Assembly (NCBI RefSeq): GCF_024679095.1
Contig: NC_066520.1
Coordinates: 15,207,209-15,271,208 of the forward strand
Length of the DNA stretch: 64,000 nt
Direction of reading: 5' to 3'
From: Eriocheir sinensis
Lineage: Eukaryota > Arthropoda > Malacostraca > Decapoda > Varunidae
This document shows, piece after piece, positions 13,446 to 34,030 of this stretch. A model generated the notes under the pieces. The model was not told the DNA's origin. It saw only the letters and a list, made by a program, of their open reading frames with translations, and ran no database searches. The first letter of the stretch is position 1. Every line of letters begins with the position of its first letter. The position numbers were made by a program, and so were the translations under genes.

Positions 13446-14049
13446 TTGTCTTCGGTGTTTCGTTAAAGAAAAATTAACGAGAAACTTCAATAATGAGTTC
13501 CCATTATAAGTAGAATTTCCTATCAAGTGAAGCAGACTCGGTAAGGAGCTTAATTTTCGTTTTTAATATGAACATTGTATATATTTTCAATGGTGTATTT
13601 AATAGAACGCCACAAATTTTGCTTCTCGATTTCCGTTCGTATCACAAATTATGTAGAATATGTTTGTTCTTATTTTCAATCTTGTCACTTCTGTATGTCG
13701 TCATCTTCGTAAACAATCCGCCGAAGTCATTATTTTCTACTTCTCAGGAAATCAGAAAAGAACTGTCATTATCTCATTTGGCTTAAGATTTAGGCAGAAA
13801 TGAAAAGGCAAATTCTATAAAACTCAGACCCTGAATAACGAAGCCAACTATACAAAAATGGGCGTCACATGATGAAAAATTTATGTAAACAAAAACCTGG
13901 AAATCACTGAAAAATGACTTAGGCAATTATTTTATGAGGGTGACGATATATTTTTTCAGCCCTGCCAATGTGTTTTCTTCATTTTCGTGTCCTGATTAAC
14001 CTCTGATAAGGCTTGTATGGGCCACCGACCTGCACCATTATCGCGGAGG
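13446..14049. other. AT-rich unique DNA, nothing identified
   Basis: No repeat, splice pair or domain was recognised. Confidence 0.5.
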
Positions 14050-14235
14050 TTAATTGACGGGACGGCGCCTGGAAACTATTTTACGTAATTTGTCGGCTTC
14101 CCAGGCCCGGCGGTCACCTTCACACGGCTTGAGGCACGCCCGCCACCGCCACGCCTCTCCCCACCTCATTTACCGTCCGCCACCTCATCAAGGCCCCGCC
14201 CGCCGCCGCCAGGTGCTGAAGCCTCAACATCCCAA
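14050..14235. other. GC-rich island
   Basis: About 190 bases much richer in G and C than their surroundings, with CGCC and CACC words on the + strand. The short Arg/His/Pro-rich open frame across it is compositional. It could mark a CpG-rich regulatory segment, but no gene is attached to it. Confidence 0.4.
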
Positions 14236-14977
<742 letters not shown>

Positions 14978-15459
14978 AATCACAGTTTCAAATGAAAATA
15001 ATTCAGGAAGCCTTCCAACTATCCCTGATCTTGCAACTTGAAGATCCGGTCGGCCTCGCCTGTGGCACACCTTCCTCGCCGCTCTGGGTACAAACTCGGT
15101 CCTCGTCGGTCTGTGTCTGGTGTGTGGCGGGACACAGAGGTCTTGAGGTATTTAAGCCGCCTTGGAGTTCACAGAATATTCTGACTCGTGCTCATGAGAC
15201 AAGGTAAATGATTTACGTGTATGACAACGTAACTGTCGTAAGATGTATCTTGTATGAATTTTTCATAATTAATACGACAGCTTTCGCTTTCACTTGCAGG
15301 AGCTAAATCACCTTTGTACACCATTTAAACTGTTCCATCTTGAATTGGGTGAAAAGGCCGATATTTTCCTACTAAAGATCGCCGACTAATAGTGTTTAAT
15401 TAAAATAACCTTGCAAAATAATCAATTTATAGAGAAATACATTGTTTTTACTGTACTTG

Positions 15460-15566
<107 letters not shown>

Positions 15567-16048
15567 AATTTGTCAGTAGAGCACAAAGTCAGCACCCTCT
15601 TCAAATACTATCCACGGCATCTAAAGCAGAGCAAGGCTATTACCGTTACGAAACCCACTCCACACAACTCAAGTGGTAGGCTGACTGGAGTGTCGGAAAG
15701 CGGCAGGTTGGCTGGATTTACACTTGCAGACAACAAACACTCCCTCAACATTAGGAACCCCCGCGCCGGAATACAAGTCACGCCGAGCTGAGCAAAAAGG
15801 GAGAAAAAACACAGAAAAGGAAAACGCCGGGAAATAATCAGGGCGCGCGGAGGGAACACTGATTAAGCTTTAATTAGCATGTGAGGATGATACTTGAGCG
15901 GAGAAAGCGGCGGAATTAATGGACAGCGAGAGCGAGCAAGAACGCGAGCAAGAGCGAGAGCGAGAGCGAGAGTGAGTCACACTCGTCAACTTGCACGTGT
16001 CTCCTTGATTAAGAAACGCCGCCTGTACCTTATCACTTTATCAAGAGA

Positions 16049-16609
16049 ATGTCCACCACTCCCTTGCACGTGTCTCGGGCCGCCTCGCATCGTTTGCCAG
16101 GTGTGAGTGACATCTGGCAGGCGTATGATACCAACAGGACGGGATGTTACATAGACAACTGCAGTTTCAACAAGGCCTTAACACTTAGGAGACAAAGAAA
16201 AATGGCTTCTTTTTATAATTTCGGACCTCATGTTCAAAGTAAAGGTAATTACAAAAAGAAAATTGTGTTGGCTACAAGAATCGACCATCCCGAAGAATTA
16301 CCACCACCAGGAAAAATGAAACGAAAATTATTATTACATATTAGATTTCTGCTCCCATTGCAGTTTGGTGTTTTCTTGCCTCTACTCACTCACCTATTTT
16401 TACTCACCCTCGTAGCCCTTTTATGCAATATTCAACGAAGACTGGTTCAATTACATGCAAGGAATCTACGACAGATATTCGAATACCTTCTCCTCCATCT
16501 GTGCACCTCCCCCTTGCAACCTGACTTTAACTTTTTGTATCATCCAATCAGTGAGTGTCAGGCAGCCGGGGTGAAGTCAAGCGTTCCTGCCTCCCAAAGC
16601 GAATTGTAA
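16049..16609 (+). other. unrecognised 186-codon open frame
   Basis: The longest frame here not explained by a simple repeat, apart from the transposase. Residues about 90-130 are strongly hydrophobic and could be one or two membrane segments. The N-terminal part contains CYIDNCSFNKAL. No family was recognised. Donor-like sites inside it (after GCCAG near 16,101; after AAAG near 16,246) make an unspliced reading uncertain. By rough estimate one random frame of this length is not surprising in 64 kb. Confidence 0.2.
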
Positions 16610-16977
16610 AGTCATTCAGTTTGACATCCATTGACACCTCCAGAATGAGAACCTCCTGCGTGTCCTTCAACGATGACTTACTTTGCATAAAACAAAATCA
16701 ATTCGCCGTCATAATCATCCTGTATCAACATTAATTAGTTTTCTCAAGATTTATTACTGCTATGAAGATTTCCCAACTTTGTTTTCCGTGCACACACATC
16801 CCTAAGCAAATTATCTCGCGTCGAAAATCTTATCCGAACATCCTTCTCCGCAAATGACATCGCTGCTCATCAAAACAACACTAACCCTGAAATTATTGTC
16901 GTGCATATAACATATTATTATTAATGACAATGATAAAAACTACAATAATGAAAATAGAAGTAATAATAACAATGATT

Positions 16978-18876
<1,899 letters not shown>

Positions 18877-18914
<38 letters not shown>
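18877..18914. repeat. (CA)n microsatellite
   Basis: About 18 CA units. Confidence 0.95.
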
Positions 18915-18918
<4 letters not shown>

Positions 18919-19149
18919 CCTAGTTTGAATAAGTATTACCCAAGACATTAGGGTTCAGGCTTGAGGTATGAAACAACTTGAAACTTATGTATAAAACTAA
19001 ATACGCAATTGCAATCTGAGAGAGAGAGAGAGAGAGACTCATATTCAGAACCGGAGACAGACGGACAGACAGAGACTTACACAAAAGCAGAAGATGAGAT
19101 ATGAGCCGGGATAGGAAATATGTAGACCATCAAAAGGCGAAAAGTCATT

Positions 19150-19151
<2 letters not shown>

Positions 19152-19232
<81 letters not shown>
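19152..19232. repeat. (CT)n microsatellite
   Basis: About 40 CT units. A short GA run lies 115 bases upstream (about 19,018-19,037). Confidence 0.95.
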
Positions 19233-19235
<3 letters not shown>

Positions 19236-19560
19236 CCATTTCGTCTTTCATCTTTTTCGCCTCCATTGACACTCCCCTTTCCCCTCTCTAAATGCTGAGT
19301 CTTTCTTTTTACCTCCTGCTCTCCTCCCTTCCGTTCCTCGTCCTCCTACACACTTTTCCTACTTCATCGCATTGCACCAGCTCTCGCCATTCCTCCCCGC
19401 TTTTCCCTCCGACTTCCTCTCTAACTTTCTCATTCTCTGTTCTCTTCTCCTTTCTCTCATTTTTAGCTTTTTTTTCCAGAGAATCTTCCTGCTGGTTGTT
19501 CCTTTCTCAGATAACATTCTCTTTTTCTTTTCCAGGCAGTGTATTCTTTCCATGAAACTG

Positions 19561-21102
<1,542 letters not shown>

Positions 21103-21195
21103 CAACGAGTTGTTCTTGTTCAGTTTGATGAGTAACGAATCCATATAAGACAAGCTGTGAGACGTAGCTATTGTTTTCAATTCTAGACTCCTTTT
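21103..21195 (-). other. possible 93-base exon
   Basis: On the minus strand a T-rich stretch ends in AAGGCAG; 93 bases later there is a strong donor, GTTG|GTGAGT. The frame across the segment is open and encodes mixed, polar, protein-like residues (including NNSYVSQLVLYGFVTHQTEQ). It extends upstream to an ATG at 21,325. No domain was recognised. Splice-like pairs of this quality also occur by chance. Confidence 0.22.
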
Positions 21196-21649
21196 CTGCC
21201 TTGTCAATTAAAATAAAATCATAACTCAGGTGCTTATAACGACTACAGTGATGAGAGTTTTCGGATTCTCTTGGTCTATACGCACAACAATACAATTCGT
21301 CATATATACACACACAACCACTCATTGCCCCGCTCTCTACTGACGCAACACAACGAAAATGGCAGGTAGAAGCAGGACAGGAAGACCGATTTAAGCCCCT
21401 CTATAGCCAGTGTGACGTGGGCCCGGCCTGGTTAGGGTGAAGGGAGGCTCGAGGGGGAGGGATGTACCGTGAGACTCGGACCATCTGGCTGCAGCGGGGA
21501 GGGAGGATGGAAGGCAGCGAGACAGGGCGAAAAAGATACCAGGTGTGTATATTGTTTCTGGATTTTTATATGTTTATATTTAGAATGACGTAGGATTTCG
21601 ATTTCCTTTTTTCCCATGATTTTTTACTGCTCTTTTGTGCCTGTATTTT

Positions 21650-21658
21650 TCTGTGTGT

Positions 21659-21726
<68 letters not shown>

Positions 21727-21857
21727 ATCTGTGTCTGTGTGTGTGTCTTTCTGTGTTTGTTTGTGTGTATGTCTGTATTTCTATGTATGTATGTATGGAT
21801 GGATGGATGGATAGATGGATGGATGGATGGATGGATAGATGGATGGATGGATGGATG
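21650..21857. repeat. (GT)n, GTCT words, then (GGAT)n
   Basis: About 37 GT units, a degenerate GTGTCT/GTTT zone, and then a GGAT/AGAT tetranucleotide array (about 21,795-21,857). Confidence 0.95.
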
Positions 21858-21914
21858 TCCTTGTATATATGTGTTCGTATATATATAATAAATCTTTCTC
21901 TCTCTCCCACCCAG

Positions 21915-22057
21915 CACCGCACGTTTCACGCTCCTCTGTGTACCACGCCGGCTGTCCTAATTACCACACAAAGATTTTACTTCCCTCGGAACTCAGTAAT
22001 GGCGCTTTTTATCTGCGCGTCACGGCTCTTCAGGAAACAACAAAAAAGTGTGATACT
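21915..22057 (+). other. possible 143-base exon
   Basis: A good acceptor (CT-rich tract ending CCCACCCAG) precedes 143 bases of complex sequence, followed by an exact GTAAGT donor. One frame is open throughout and reads like a real protein ([19 protein letters not shown] near its end), starting after two leftover bases and ending on a codon boundary. A second frame is also open, which weakens the case. No family was recognised. The CT tract could simply be another microsatellite that mimics a splice acceptor. Confidence 0.28.
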
Positions 22058-22240
22058 GTAAGTAATCAGAGCAGGTAAAAAGAAGTTTATTTTTAGCATG
22101 CTGGACTTTCCTCCTTTCGGTAATTATGATTTATACTTTCCAGGCTCCTTCCCTACTCACTTACGTACGCTCGGTGCAAACAAACTCGGGAAATGAACAT
22201 TAACATTATATTTTGCCGCCTACAAAGTATAAAGCACGCC

Positions 22241-22275
22241 CACACACACACAGACACAGACAGAGACAGAGACAG

Positions 22276-22306
<31 letters not shown>

Positions 22307-22321
22307 GACAGACAGACAGAC

Positions 22322-22382
<61 letters not shown>
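22241..22382. repeat. (CA)n-(GACA)n-(CA)n compound repeat
   Basis: A short CA run, about 100 bases of CAGA and GAGACA words, then about 16 CA units. Confidence 0.95.
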
Positions 22383-22385
<3 letters not shown>

Positions 22386-22896
22386 CCCTCAAGCCTGGAT
22401 CTCCTCCCTCAAGCTTATCTATTTCAAGCATACCCTCCCTTCCCTTTCCTTTTCCTCTCTTCCCTTCCATTTCCCTTTCCACTTCATTTCGTTTCCTTCG
22501 CCTTCCTTCACCTCCTATCCTCCTCTTCCCTCCCCAACCTTCTCCCTTCCCTTTACTTCCCTTCCTTTCCTTCCCCTTCCCTATTTCACTTGTATTGGAG
22601 GGTAAGATCAACGTCCTGTATGGCTCACATCTCTCAATCTTCTTGTGTGTGATACGACGTCAGTAGTTATACCAGTACATCCCTCCCACCCCCCTCGTTA
22701 TCAAACAAAGAACACACCACCGCGCTCTCATCATCAAATATCACAACGCGTCATTCTTTGTCAAATTCATCTCTTCAAACGTCTACTCTTTGAAGCAACA
22801 TTAACCGATTCTCCATTGTTTAGAGTCTTAGTAAGGACGACAAAATCTGTTTCAAATCTGTATATTTTCTTCTACACGGTGCTTGCCCACCCAGCC
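22383..22896. other. pyrimidine-rich, then unique DNA
   Basis: C/T-rich CCTTCC-type sequence to about 22,600, then complex DNA with no supported feature. Confidence 0.5.
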
Positions 22897-22990
22897 TTTT
22901 TTTTTTTCATTTACAACAAAAGACAGCTCAAGGGCACAAGAAAAGTAAACAATAATAAAAAAAAGCCCGCTACTCGCTGCAGGAGTTGGA
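22897..22990 (-). mobile_element. SINE-type repeat fragment (tail), - orientation
   Basis: Read on the minus strand this gives GCAGCGAGTAGCGGGC, a T/A-rich run, CCCTTGAGCTGTCT (22,921-22,934 on +) and TTGTTGTAAA. The order and the 14-base word match the fragment at 5,488-5,546 in the opposite orientation. An internal A-rich tract is consistent with a retroposon tail. Confidence 0.5.
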
Positions 22991-23992
<1,002 letters not shown>

Positions 23993-24136
23993 CACCCACA
24001 TTCTCCTGTTCGTGTGATCTCTCAGAGCCCTTTACGCAGCACAGGAAACCTTGATCCGATTTATTTCACATTAGCCTTTCAAAGTGACATTTTTACATTC
24101 ACCTTTGTTCATATCTACCCCTACCCCCCACCCCCA

Positions 24137-24343
<207 letters not shown>

Positions 24344-24570
24344 CAAACATACACACACATATACAAACTAACACAAAGAAAAGCACAAGCAAACACAAAC
24401 CGATAGCTCTGTTGCAACATTAAAGAATTTTCTGAAGCCGTATGATACAGCCTCCAGGAATGAGCTGGCGCAAATTGAAATTGCTCATTCGCCGTACAAC
24501 ATTTTCAGTCTTTGTCAGGTTTTCTATGGTATTATATGATTCTCTCTGTTTCAAATATTTCCCTTTACTG

Positions 24571-26168
<1,598 letters not shown>

Positions 26169-26236
<68 letters not shown>
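26169..26236. repeat. (GT)n microsatellite
   Basis: About 34 GT units. Confidence 0.95.
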
Positions 26237-26239
<3 letters not shown>

Positions 26240-26422
26240 TGTGTTTTAAGGCATCAGTGACAGGGACTAGAGAACCTTAGGGAAGGAAGAGCGTTATGGA
26301 CACAATAAGGGTGGGTGGTTTAGATTAATCACGCGACTATTGATGGGAGGAAGAATGAGAGTGAAATGTGTGAGGAATTCCATATTAAATAAGATTACCT
26401 GAAAATGGAGGTCGGAGGGTGG

Positions 26423-26550
26423 AGAGAGAGAGAGAGAGGCAGAGATACAGACAGACTCACACATACACGTGCTTAAACACACAGATACACACACACACAC
26501 ACACACACAAAAATATAAATATAAAAATATAAATAAATATATATATATAG

Positions 26551-26585
<35 letters not shown>

Positions 26586-26646
26586 CAGGCAAACAGACAA
26601 AAAGGACAAACAGACACACAAACAAACAAGGAGTCAGACAAAAGAG

Positions 26647-26744
<98 letters not shown>
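26423..26744. repeat. compound (GA)n, (CA)n, (AT)n, (CA)n cluster
   Basis: A short GA run, a short CA run, an AAATAT-rich and AT tract (about 26,515-26,580), then about 40 CA units with an AA interruption at 26,730-26,731. Confidence 0.95.
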
Positions 26745-26924
26745 AAGAAAGGAACAAATAAGCGGACCTTGGCACACAAACAAAAACAAAACAGGTAAAC
26801 ACTCAACCAGCCGGCCAATACGCCAGCCAGCCATCAATCCAAAAATACACCTGGCTGTCCAATCAACTAACCTCCTACCAGGCTTTCTATATAGAGACAC
26901 ATTCCGGCAGTCGTGTTGCTCAGA

Positions 26925-27255
26925 AATGGATATAACACAAAGATCTCAATAAAGTAAATGAAAACTGGCAAGAGAGATCCGTAGATTTCAGAGAGCAGTG
27001 TCCTAGGCATTCCACTCGCACATTCAGGCAGGCACACACACAGAGATAATTATAACAGACAGCTAAACAGAGTAAATAAATAAAATCGGGCAAAAGATAT
27101 CCGTAGATTTAAAAGAGCAGTGTCCTTTGGTTTCTATTCATACATTCAGGCTGTCAGGTATACACACAAATAGATATAACACAAGCATCTCAGTGAAGTA
27201 AATGAAAACTGGCAAGCAAAATCCGTAGACTTAAACGAGCAACGCCCTTGAGAGC
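26925..27255 (+). repeat. three-copy tandem repeat, 122-bp unit
   Basis: ATCCGTAGA occurs at 26,977, 27,099 and 27,221, exactly 122 bases apart, each time inside a block with GATATAACA-like, AAAACTGGCAA, GAGCA and ACATTCAGGC words. Copies 1 and 3 resemble each other more than copy 2. Confidence 0.9.
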
Positions 27256-27873
27256 ATTAAACTAGATATGTGGGGCGAGAGGCGTCGTATTCCGGAGTGT
27301 GATGAAAGCCACTGGAGACGAGGCAGCAGCAGAGGAACGAGGAGGAGGGAGGGAACGGAAAGGCTCACTTAGACCAAGGGCTTTAGGAGCGTCATCAGCG
27401 GCACAGTATTAATTACGAGGCACGGCAGGCAAGGCTGGCCGAGGCAACAAGACGAATGTGTGTGTGTGTGTGCAAGAGTGCCGGCAAGGAGGAGGAAGGA
27501 GGGTGTTGAGGACGATAGACTTGTTAGATAGATTCGGTGAGGCAGGCAAACAAATATGGACAAATGATTTTATACAGGAAGGTGAAAAGGTTTATGAAGA
27601 GGTCTAATAATTATGGATATTTGGCCTAATATGGTGTAAATGAAATAAAAATAAAGCAACATATATAAAGGTAAAATAAATAAAATAAAATACAATAAGG
27701 TAAATAAATAAAATAAGACAAGAGAGAGAGATGAACGACAGACAGTACACGACTATAGCAAAGTAACACGTCATTAGGGTTCTTGTTTTACGACTATACA
27801 CTGATGCGGAAGGCTATCTAAATTCAGGGGACAGAGTGAACAATGTCCTTCCCTCACATTTCCATTTCCTGAG

Positions 27874-27963
27874 AGCGACACAAGACGTGGGGATGAACAT
27901 TCCGCCTCCTTGCCGAGCCCTGACTGGCATCTTAACGACAACCACGAGGGGTTTCGAACTCAG
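27874..27963 (+). other. possible 90-base exon
   Basis: A pyrimidine-rich acceptor (TTTCCATTTCCTGAG) precedes 90 bases ending in CTCAG|GTGAAG. Two of the three frames are open, so coding is not strongly favoured. The last bases (GGTTTCGAACTC) resemble a tRNA B box, so the segment could instead be a decayed tRNA-derived repeat. Confidence 0.15.
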
Positions 27964-28256
27964 GTGAAGTATGGCGTGAATAGGAGATCAAGTCTGCTTA
28001 CAAGGATCACGAACCCCAATTAACAACATAAACTTTTTTCATAATGCATTGACCTTTGTTGACCTAAATTCCTATGACGCTAAATCAAGAGTTGTACATA
28101 ATCTGAATAGTTAACCTGTTGAAATATTACTCTAGATTAATGAAGAGGAGAGAGTAGCCAGCAAACAAAAAAGCATCTAGTATGAGTATCACCTGTACAA
28201 GCTGATCGCCGCGTTGTCAGCCTTAAACAGAGTAATGGCTTCCCTGTGAACTCGTA

Positions 28257-28655
28257 TTGATTGCCTTCACTGGGGAGTTAACTAAGTCAAAAAACAACAA
28301 GACGGGAGAGGGATTTACAAGACTGCTACGGCGTTCATTTCTCTGCACTATGTTAGGTGTGTGTGAGTTGGGATCTCCTCAAAACGGCATAGACGATAAG
28401 GGAACACACACCCACATTTCATTACGGGGCTACCTTCAGATCGCACGACTTCTTTTCCTGGAAGTTGAGGATTCGAACAAAAAGAAGTTAAAACAGACGA
28501 GAATCACTGATGTGTTAGTCTTATGTTTCAGCGGAATAGTGTTCTCGGAAGGGAGGAGGGGAGCTACTTTTATATTCGTTCCCATGATCCACTGCACTTG
28601 TATTACATCGGATGATAAAATAAAACCAGAGAGATATCAAATTCCTAGTATCTGA
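28257..28655 (+). other. unrecognised 132-codon open frame
   Basis: Mixed composition without simple repeats, begins MIAFTGELTKSKNNKTGEGF. No domain, signal peptide or membrane segment was recognised, and no supporting splice signals were seen. Probably a chance frame. Confidence 0.12.
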
Positions 28656-30131
<1,476 letters not shown>

Positions 30132-30214
30132 GTCACAGCATCATTGTTCCGTCATCTACAATGTAAATTCACTCCAATAATCAATAATCCACACACACTG
30201 GAAAGAGCTCGTGC

Positions 30215-30217
<3 letters not shown>

Positions 30218-30254
<37 letters not shown>
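30218..30254. repeat. (CA)n microsatellite
   Basis: About 18 CA units, inverted relative to the GT array about 90 bases upstream. Confidence 0.95.
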
Positions 30255-30258
<4 letters not shown>

Positions 30259-30589
30259 GAACAACCAAACACAAGTAAACAAAAAAAAAAAAAATCACCA
30301 AAGAATATTCACTGAAACGCGAGACTCAACAATATTGAATCTCGAAGGTGAGCCTGACTTTGTATCTGTCAATATGTGTCTAACAATCCGAGTTTCGTCA
30401 GTGACCGTGTGTTTGTGTCTGCTTTTCTCACAACTCGCAAGGCACAGATACGAACTTGAGGCGGGGTGAGTCTTATATATCTCAAGCACGATCACTTTGT
30501 TTCGATCGAGCGTATGTGTCTGTACCTGAGTCGATATTGAAATCCGAATCAGGTCTTCCAACGGTTCTTCCATCGGTTCGCTTTATCGT

Positions 30590-30830
30590 GACGCGGACGT
30601 GTCTTAAAATGATTTGGGCAACCTTTACCTTTACCTTATCTGTTTGCCTTATCGGTATGCGGGTTTGCGTCTTAAGATCATTTGACCTTCCTTTATCTTT
30701 ACAATTTCATCAGCTCGCCTTTATCATCATGCGGGTGTTTGTCCTAAGATAATTGGCCTTCCTTTATCTTTATCTTTAATCTGCTTGGCTTACTGTGAGG
30801 CGGGCGTGTGTCTTCAGATTATTTGGCCTA
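30590..30830 (+). repeat. degenerate four-copy tandem repeat, about 69-bp unit
   Basis: The word GCGGGYGTGTGTCTTAAGAT, with variants, occurs at 30,594, 30,660, 30,731 and 30,800, each followed by TTTGGCC-like and CCTTTATCTTTA-like text. Spacings are 66, 71 and 69 bases. Confidence 0.85.
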
Positions 30831-31184
30831 CGCATTGACACACATCGAAGTATTGTTGTGTTTGTATCTACGTGAAAACTTGGATATTCTCTTCGGTCAT
30901 TTCTTGTTTGTACGTGGACATGTACTGTCTGTCTCACTCATAGGTCATTATTGTCGAGATGAGTGTCTGTGACCATCTAAATTTCAGCTCTTCTTAAAGG
31001 GATTATTAAAGAACACTCCGAGCTAGGTGACTAAGACCATGCAACTCTCACGTCCCCACACACACGATTTATCTGCCGTGAGCCGGGACTGAACTCGCAA
31101 CCTTTCGATAATGACCCGTACAACTCTTCTGTCTGTCTGTCATATCATGTGGTGGTTAATCTTTTTTTGTCTCATGCACACTGA

Positions 31185-31395
31185 CCTTCACCTCCAAGTC
31201 AAGCATCTGCCTGTACATGTGTTTGTTGTATATAGTGGTCAGGTGTTTCGTCTGTCAGGCACACAGAATGGCCACTTTAAAGTCAAGTATCTGCTTGTAG
31301 AACTGTTCGTCAGATTTGGTGGTTAGGTGTTTTGTCTGTCATCCACACACACACTGACCACTCTAAAAGTTAAGTATCTGGCTGCTTGTCGATGA
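31185..31395 (+). repeat. degenerate three-copy tandem repeat, about 86-bp unit
   Basis: GTCAAGTATCTG and variants lie at 31,198, 31,282 and 31,369; between them TGGTYAGGTGTTTTGTCTGTC recurs. Confidence 0.8.
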
Positions 31396-31579
31396 TCACT
31401 CAGTCAGATGTATGCCCGGCTCTCACCTTCCCTTCTTACGATGCTCCACAGCCCAGACGAGCCATGAAGTACTCCTCCACCCCCACATCAAGGAGCGTCA
31501 GTGTTAAAATGCATCACGTCGCTCGGCAGTGATGCGCCCGGAGGAGGGAAATAAGATCTACCTCTTTTATTAACGTGAC

Positions 31580-32927
31580 ATTTCATCTTTATTTTTCTTT
31601 CTCTCTTTCTCCCCTTCTCCCTCCTTCTCCCGCTCCCTCTCCCTATCCCTATCCATCTTCCTCTTCCTCTCCATCTCCCTCTTCCTCTCCGTCTCCCTCT
31701 CCTTCCCTCTGATCTAAACCACCATGTCACATAACTCCTGAAATAGAGCAAGAAAAAATCCTCCTTTCTCTCTCCCTCCCTCTTTCTTTATTTCATAGGG
31801 ATGGGTTATGGGTCGGAGGGGGGCGGGAAGGGTCGTAGTAAGGGTGATGGGCGTAGATGGGAAGGCGGGATGGAAGGAGACTAAATCCTTACTGATAACC
31901 CAAAGAGGTTCAATCCTATATCGTAAGGGGCCAGAAAGAGGAGATGAAAGAAGGGACAGAAAGTGGTTACGGATAGCAAAGGGGAAAGAAGGAGGGGTAA
32001 GGGGGAGGGGGAGAGAGAGAGAATGAGAGAGAAAGAAAGAGAAACAGAGACAAAGAAGCAGATAGACAAGCAAATAGTGATAAATGATTGGATGAAGAAA
32101 AGAACAAAAAAAAAGAAAAATAAACAAGACAAAGCGAGAGCGGACGAGAAAAAAAGGGAGAAAGGAAACCATAGTGAAACAAATTACAACCTAACAGAGA
32201 CAAATGAAAGGAGGAGAAGGGAAGAGAAAAGGAGTTCCAGGAAGCAAAGACCGTGAAGAACAACAGCTTAGCGTCGGTACTTAATATAAGGACGCCGATG
32301 ATAGCCAACTCTATAGAAGACACGTAGAAGAAAGTTACATGGGAAGGGCAGAGAAGACGAGGCGAGAGAGAGGAGTCTGTCGTAGGGCTTGGTAGGCATG
32401 GCAAGGTAATTAGGGAAGAGAGATGATGAAGGAGCTAACAAACACAATAGGGCAGTTTTCGAGGGCACGCAAAGACGACAAAGGAGACAGTAGATTGAGA
32501 CGAACCTTAGCTATGACCGGGCAAAGGGTGAGGCAGGGAGGCAACGAGTAGACAGAAGGGAGAGCCAAAGGGAGAGTAAAGGACAATACAGTAGCGGACA
32601 GACGGAAGGGAGACAAAGGGAGGGTGATAGGCAGGTCAGGAACAAGGCAGGAAGGCGGAAGGAAGACGCAGGGGAGTGGTAGAGGCGAGGGGCAGGGTGT
32701 CAAGGCGTAGCAGGTTGGGGATGAGGAAAGGCAAGGCAAGGACGGTACAGGCACACTTCAAGGGAGTCTCAGCAGGGTTGGCAGGGGCGGGTGAAGGGAA
32801 GGGATAACCGAGATAGATGGAAGGGAAGACAGGTTAGCAGGAAGACGAATATCCAGCGGCAGAGTGAAAAGGAAGAGCGAGAAAGCAAGATGAGAGTCGA
32901 CCATGTAAGTTTTCAACATTGATTCTC
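31580..32927. other. pyrimidine-rich then purine-rich tract
   Basis: The + strand is C/T-rich to about 31,795, then A/G-rich to about 32,900 with short GGGA, AGGCA and AAGGG words. The long Ser/Pro/Leu open frames on the minus strand are compositional. No gene was seen. Confidence 0.65.
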
Positions 32928-32992
32928 GTCTCGTCTCTCGTCTCTTTCTCTCGTCTCTCGTCTCTCGTCTCTCTCGTCTCTCTCTCTCTCTC

Positions 32993-33086
<94 letters not shown>
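32928..33086. repeat. (TCTCG)n-(CT)n microsatellite
   Basis: Irregular TCTCG and TCTCTCG words pass into about 43 CT units. Confidence 0.95.
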
Positions 33087-33087
<1 letters not shown>

Positions 33088-33362
33088 AGTCAAGTAGCCA
33101 TTCGCAGGACGGGGTCGAGGCGGATATGGCTGGGAAGGGCGCTCGAGGCCAGTCTTGTTAGTGAAAGAGATTATATACTTCGAAGAGAGAGAGAGAAACA
33201 CAAACAGACAGCGGTAGATACAGTGACAGGCGAATATAACGAACGAAAACGCTGGACAGAAATGAAAATCAAAGACAAAGAAAAAAAGGACAAAGGACAA
33301 GAATACGAGAGTAGGTGGCGATGTAGAAGCACGGACACACCGACAGACGGACACCAATGTAA

Positions 33363-33471
33363 ACAGACAGAAAGACAGACAGGCAAGCACGCACGCACAG
33401 TGGAACCCTAGTCTTACAGATGGACAGACACACAAACAAACAGACAGACAGGCAGACAGACAGACAGAAAG
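33363..33471. repeat. imperfect (CAGA)n repeat
   Basis: CAGA and GCAC/GCAAG words in two blocks, separated by about 35 bases of unique sequence. Confidence 0.85.
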
Positions 33472-33764
33472 TAAAGGAACAGTTTCAAACACCTCCAACT
33501 CCTTTGATATCGCCTAGGATTTCGTTGAAGGTTTTAGTTTTTCCCTTCCTCTATAGACCCTTCATATTTCTTTTTTACCTATACAGTCATGCCATCAAAT
33601 TCACATTTCTGGGCGGGGAGCGACGGTTGCCGAACTCCACCAGACACACACGCGTTGTAAAGGGAGCAGACATTCCTAAGCCCAAGTGGTGACAAACTTT
33701 TTATTTTTGTTCTTATTATGTTATTACTGATTTTATTATTGTTATTATTGTTTTTATTAGTTTT

Positions 33765-33960
33765 ATTAAGATGAATTTGTGCACTGATAATATTAGAAAA
33801 TGCTCTTAGTAACGTTCTTATTCAATGACGGAGATGACAGAGCAGATTTCACTGTTATCTTTATTGTTATCATTAGTAACAGTATTAGCAGCATTAGGAT
33901 GAGTTTCGGCACTTATAACACTGGGAAATACTCATAGTAACGCTTTTTATCTAATGTCAG
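33765..33960 (+). repeat. diverged two-copy duplication, 128-bp spacing
   Basis: ATGARTTTSKGCACT, then TAGTAACG and TATYYAATG, occur starting at 33,771 and 33,899. The intervening sequence is rich in TTATTATT words. Confidence 0.75.
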
Positions 33961-34030
33961 ATGGCAAAAAAGAGAGACTGACCAAGAACGAAGTTGCTAA
34001 AATGTTGCGTATATTGTCACTAAGGAACGG

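Noticed and set aside
15194..15300. Short intron (AAG|GTAAAT to TTGCAG) joining two exons
   Set aside because: The signals look reasonable, but the joined frame meets a stop within two codons downstream.
21782..21857. CRISPR-like regular repeats
   Set aside because: The GGAT units are contiguous tetranucleotides without spacers, and the genome is clearly eukaryotic.
22165..22219. 55-base minus-strand exon with GTAAGT donor
   Set aside because: Two frames are open, it is very short, and it lies on the opposite strand close to the stronger candidate at 21,915-22,057; chance is likely.
31060..31110. tRNA B-box-like GAGTTCAGTCCC on the minus strand
   Set aside because: No A box at a suitable distance was found and no cloverleaf can be drawn; perhaps an eroded SINE, but not supportable.
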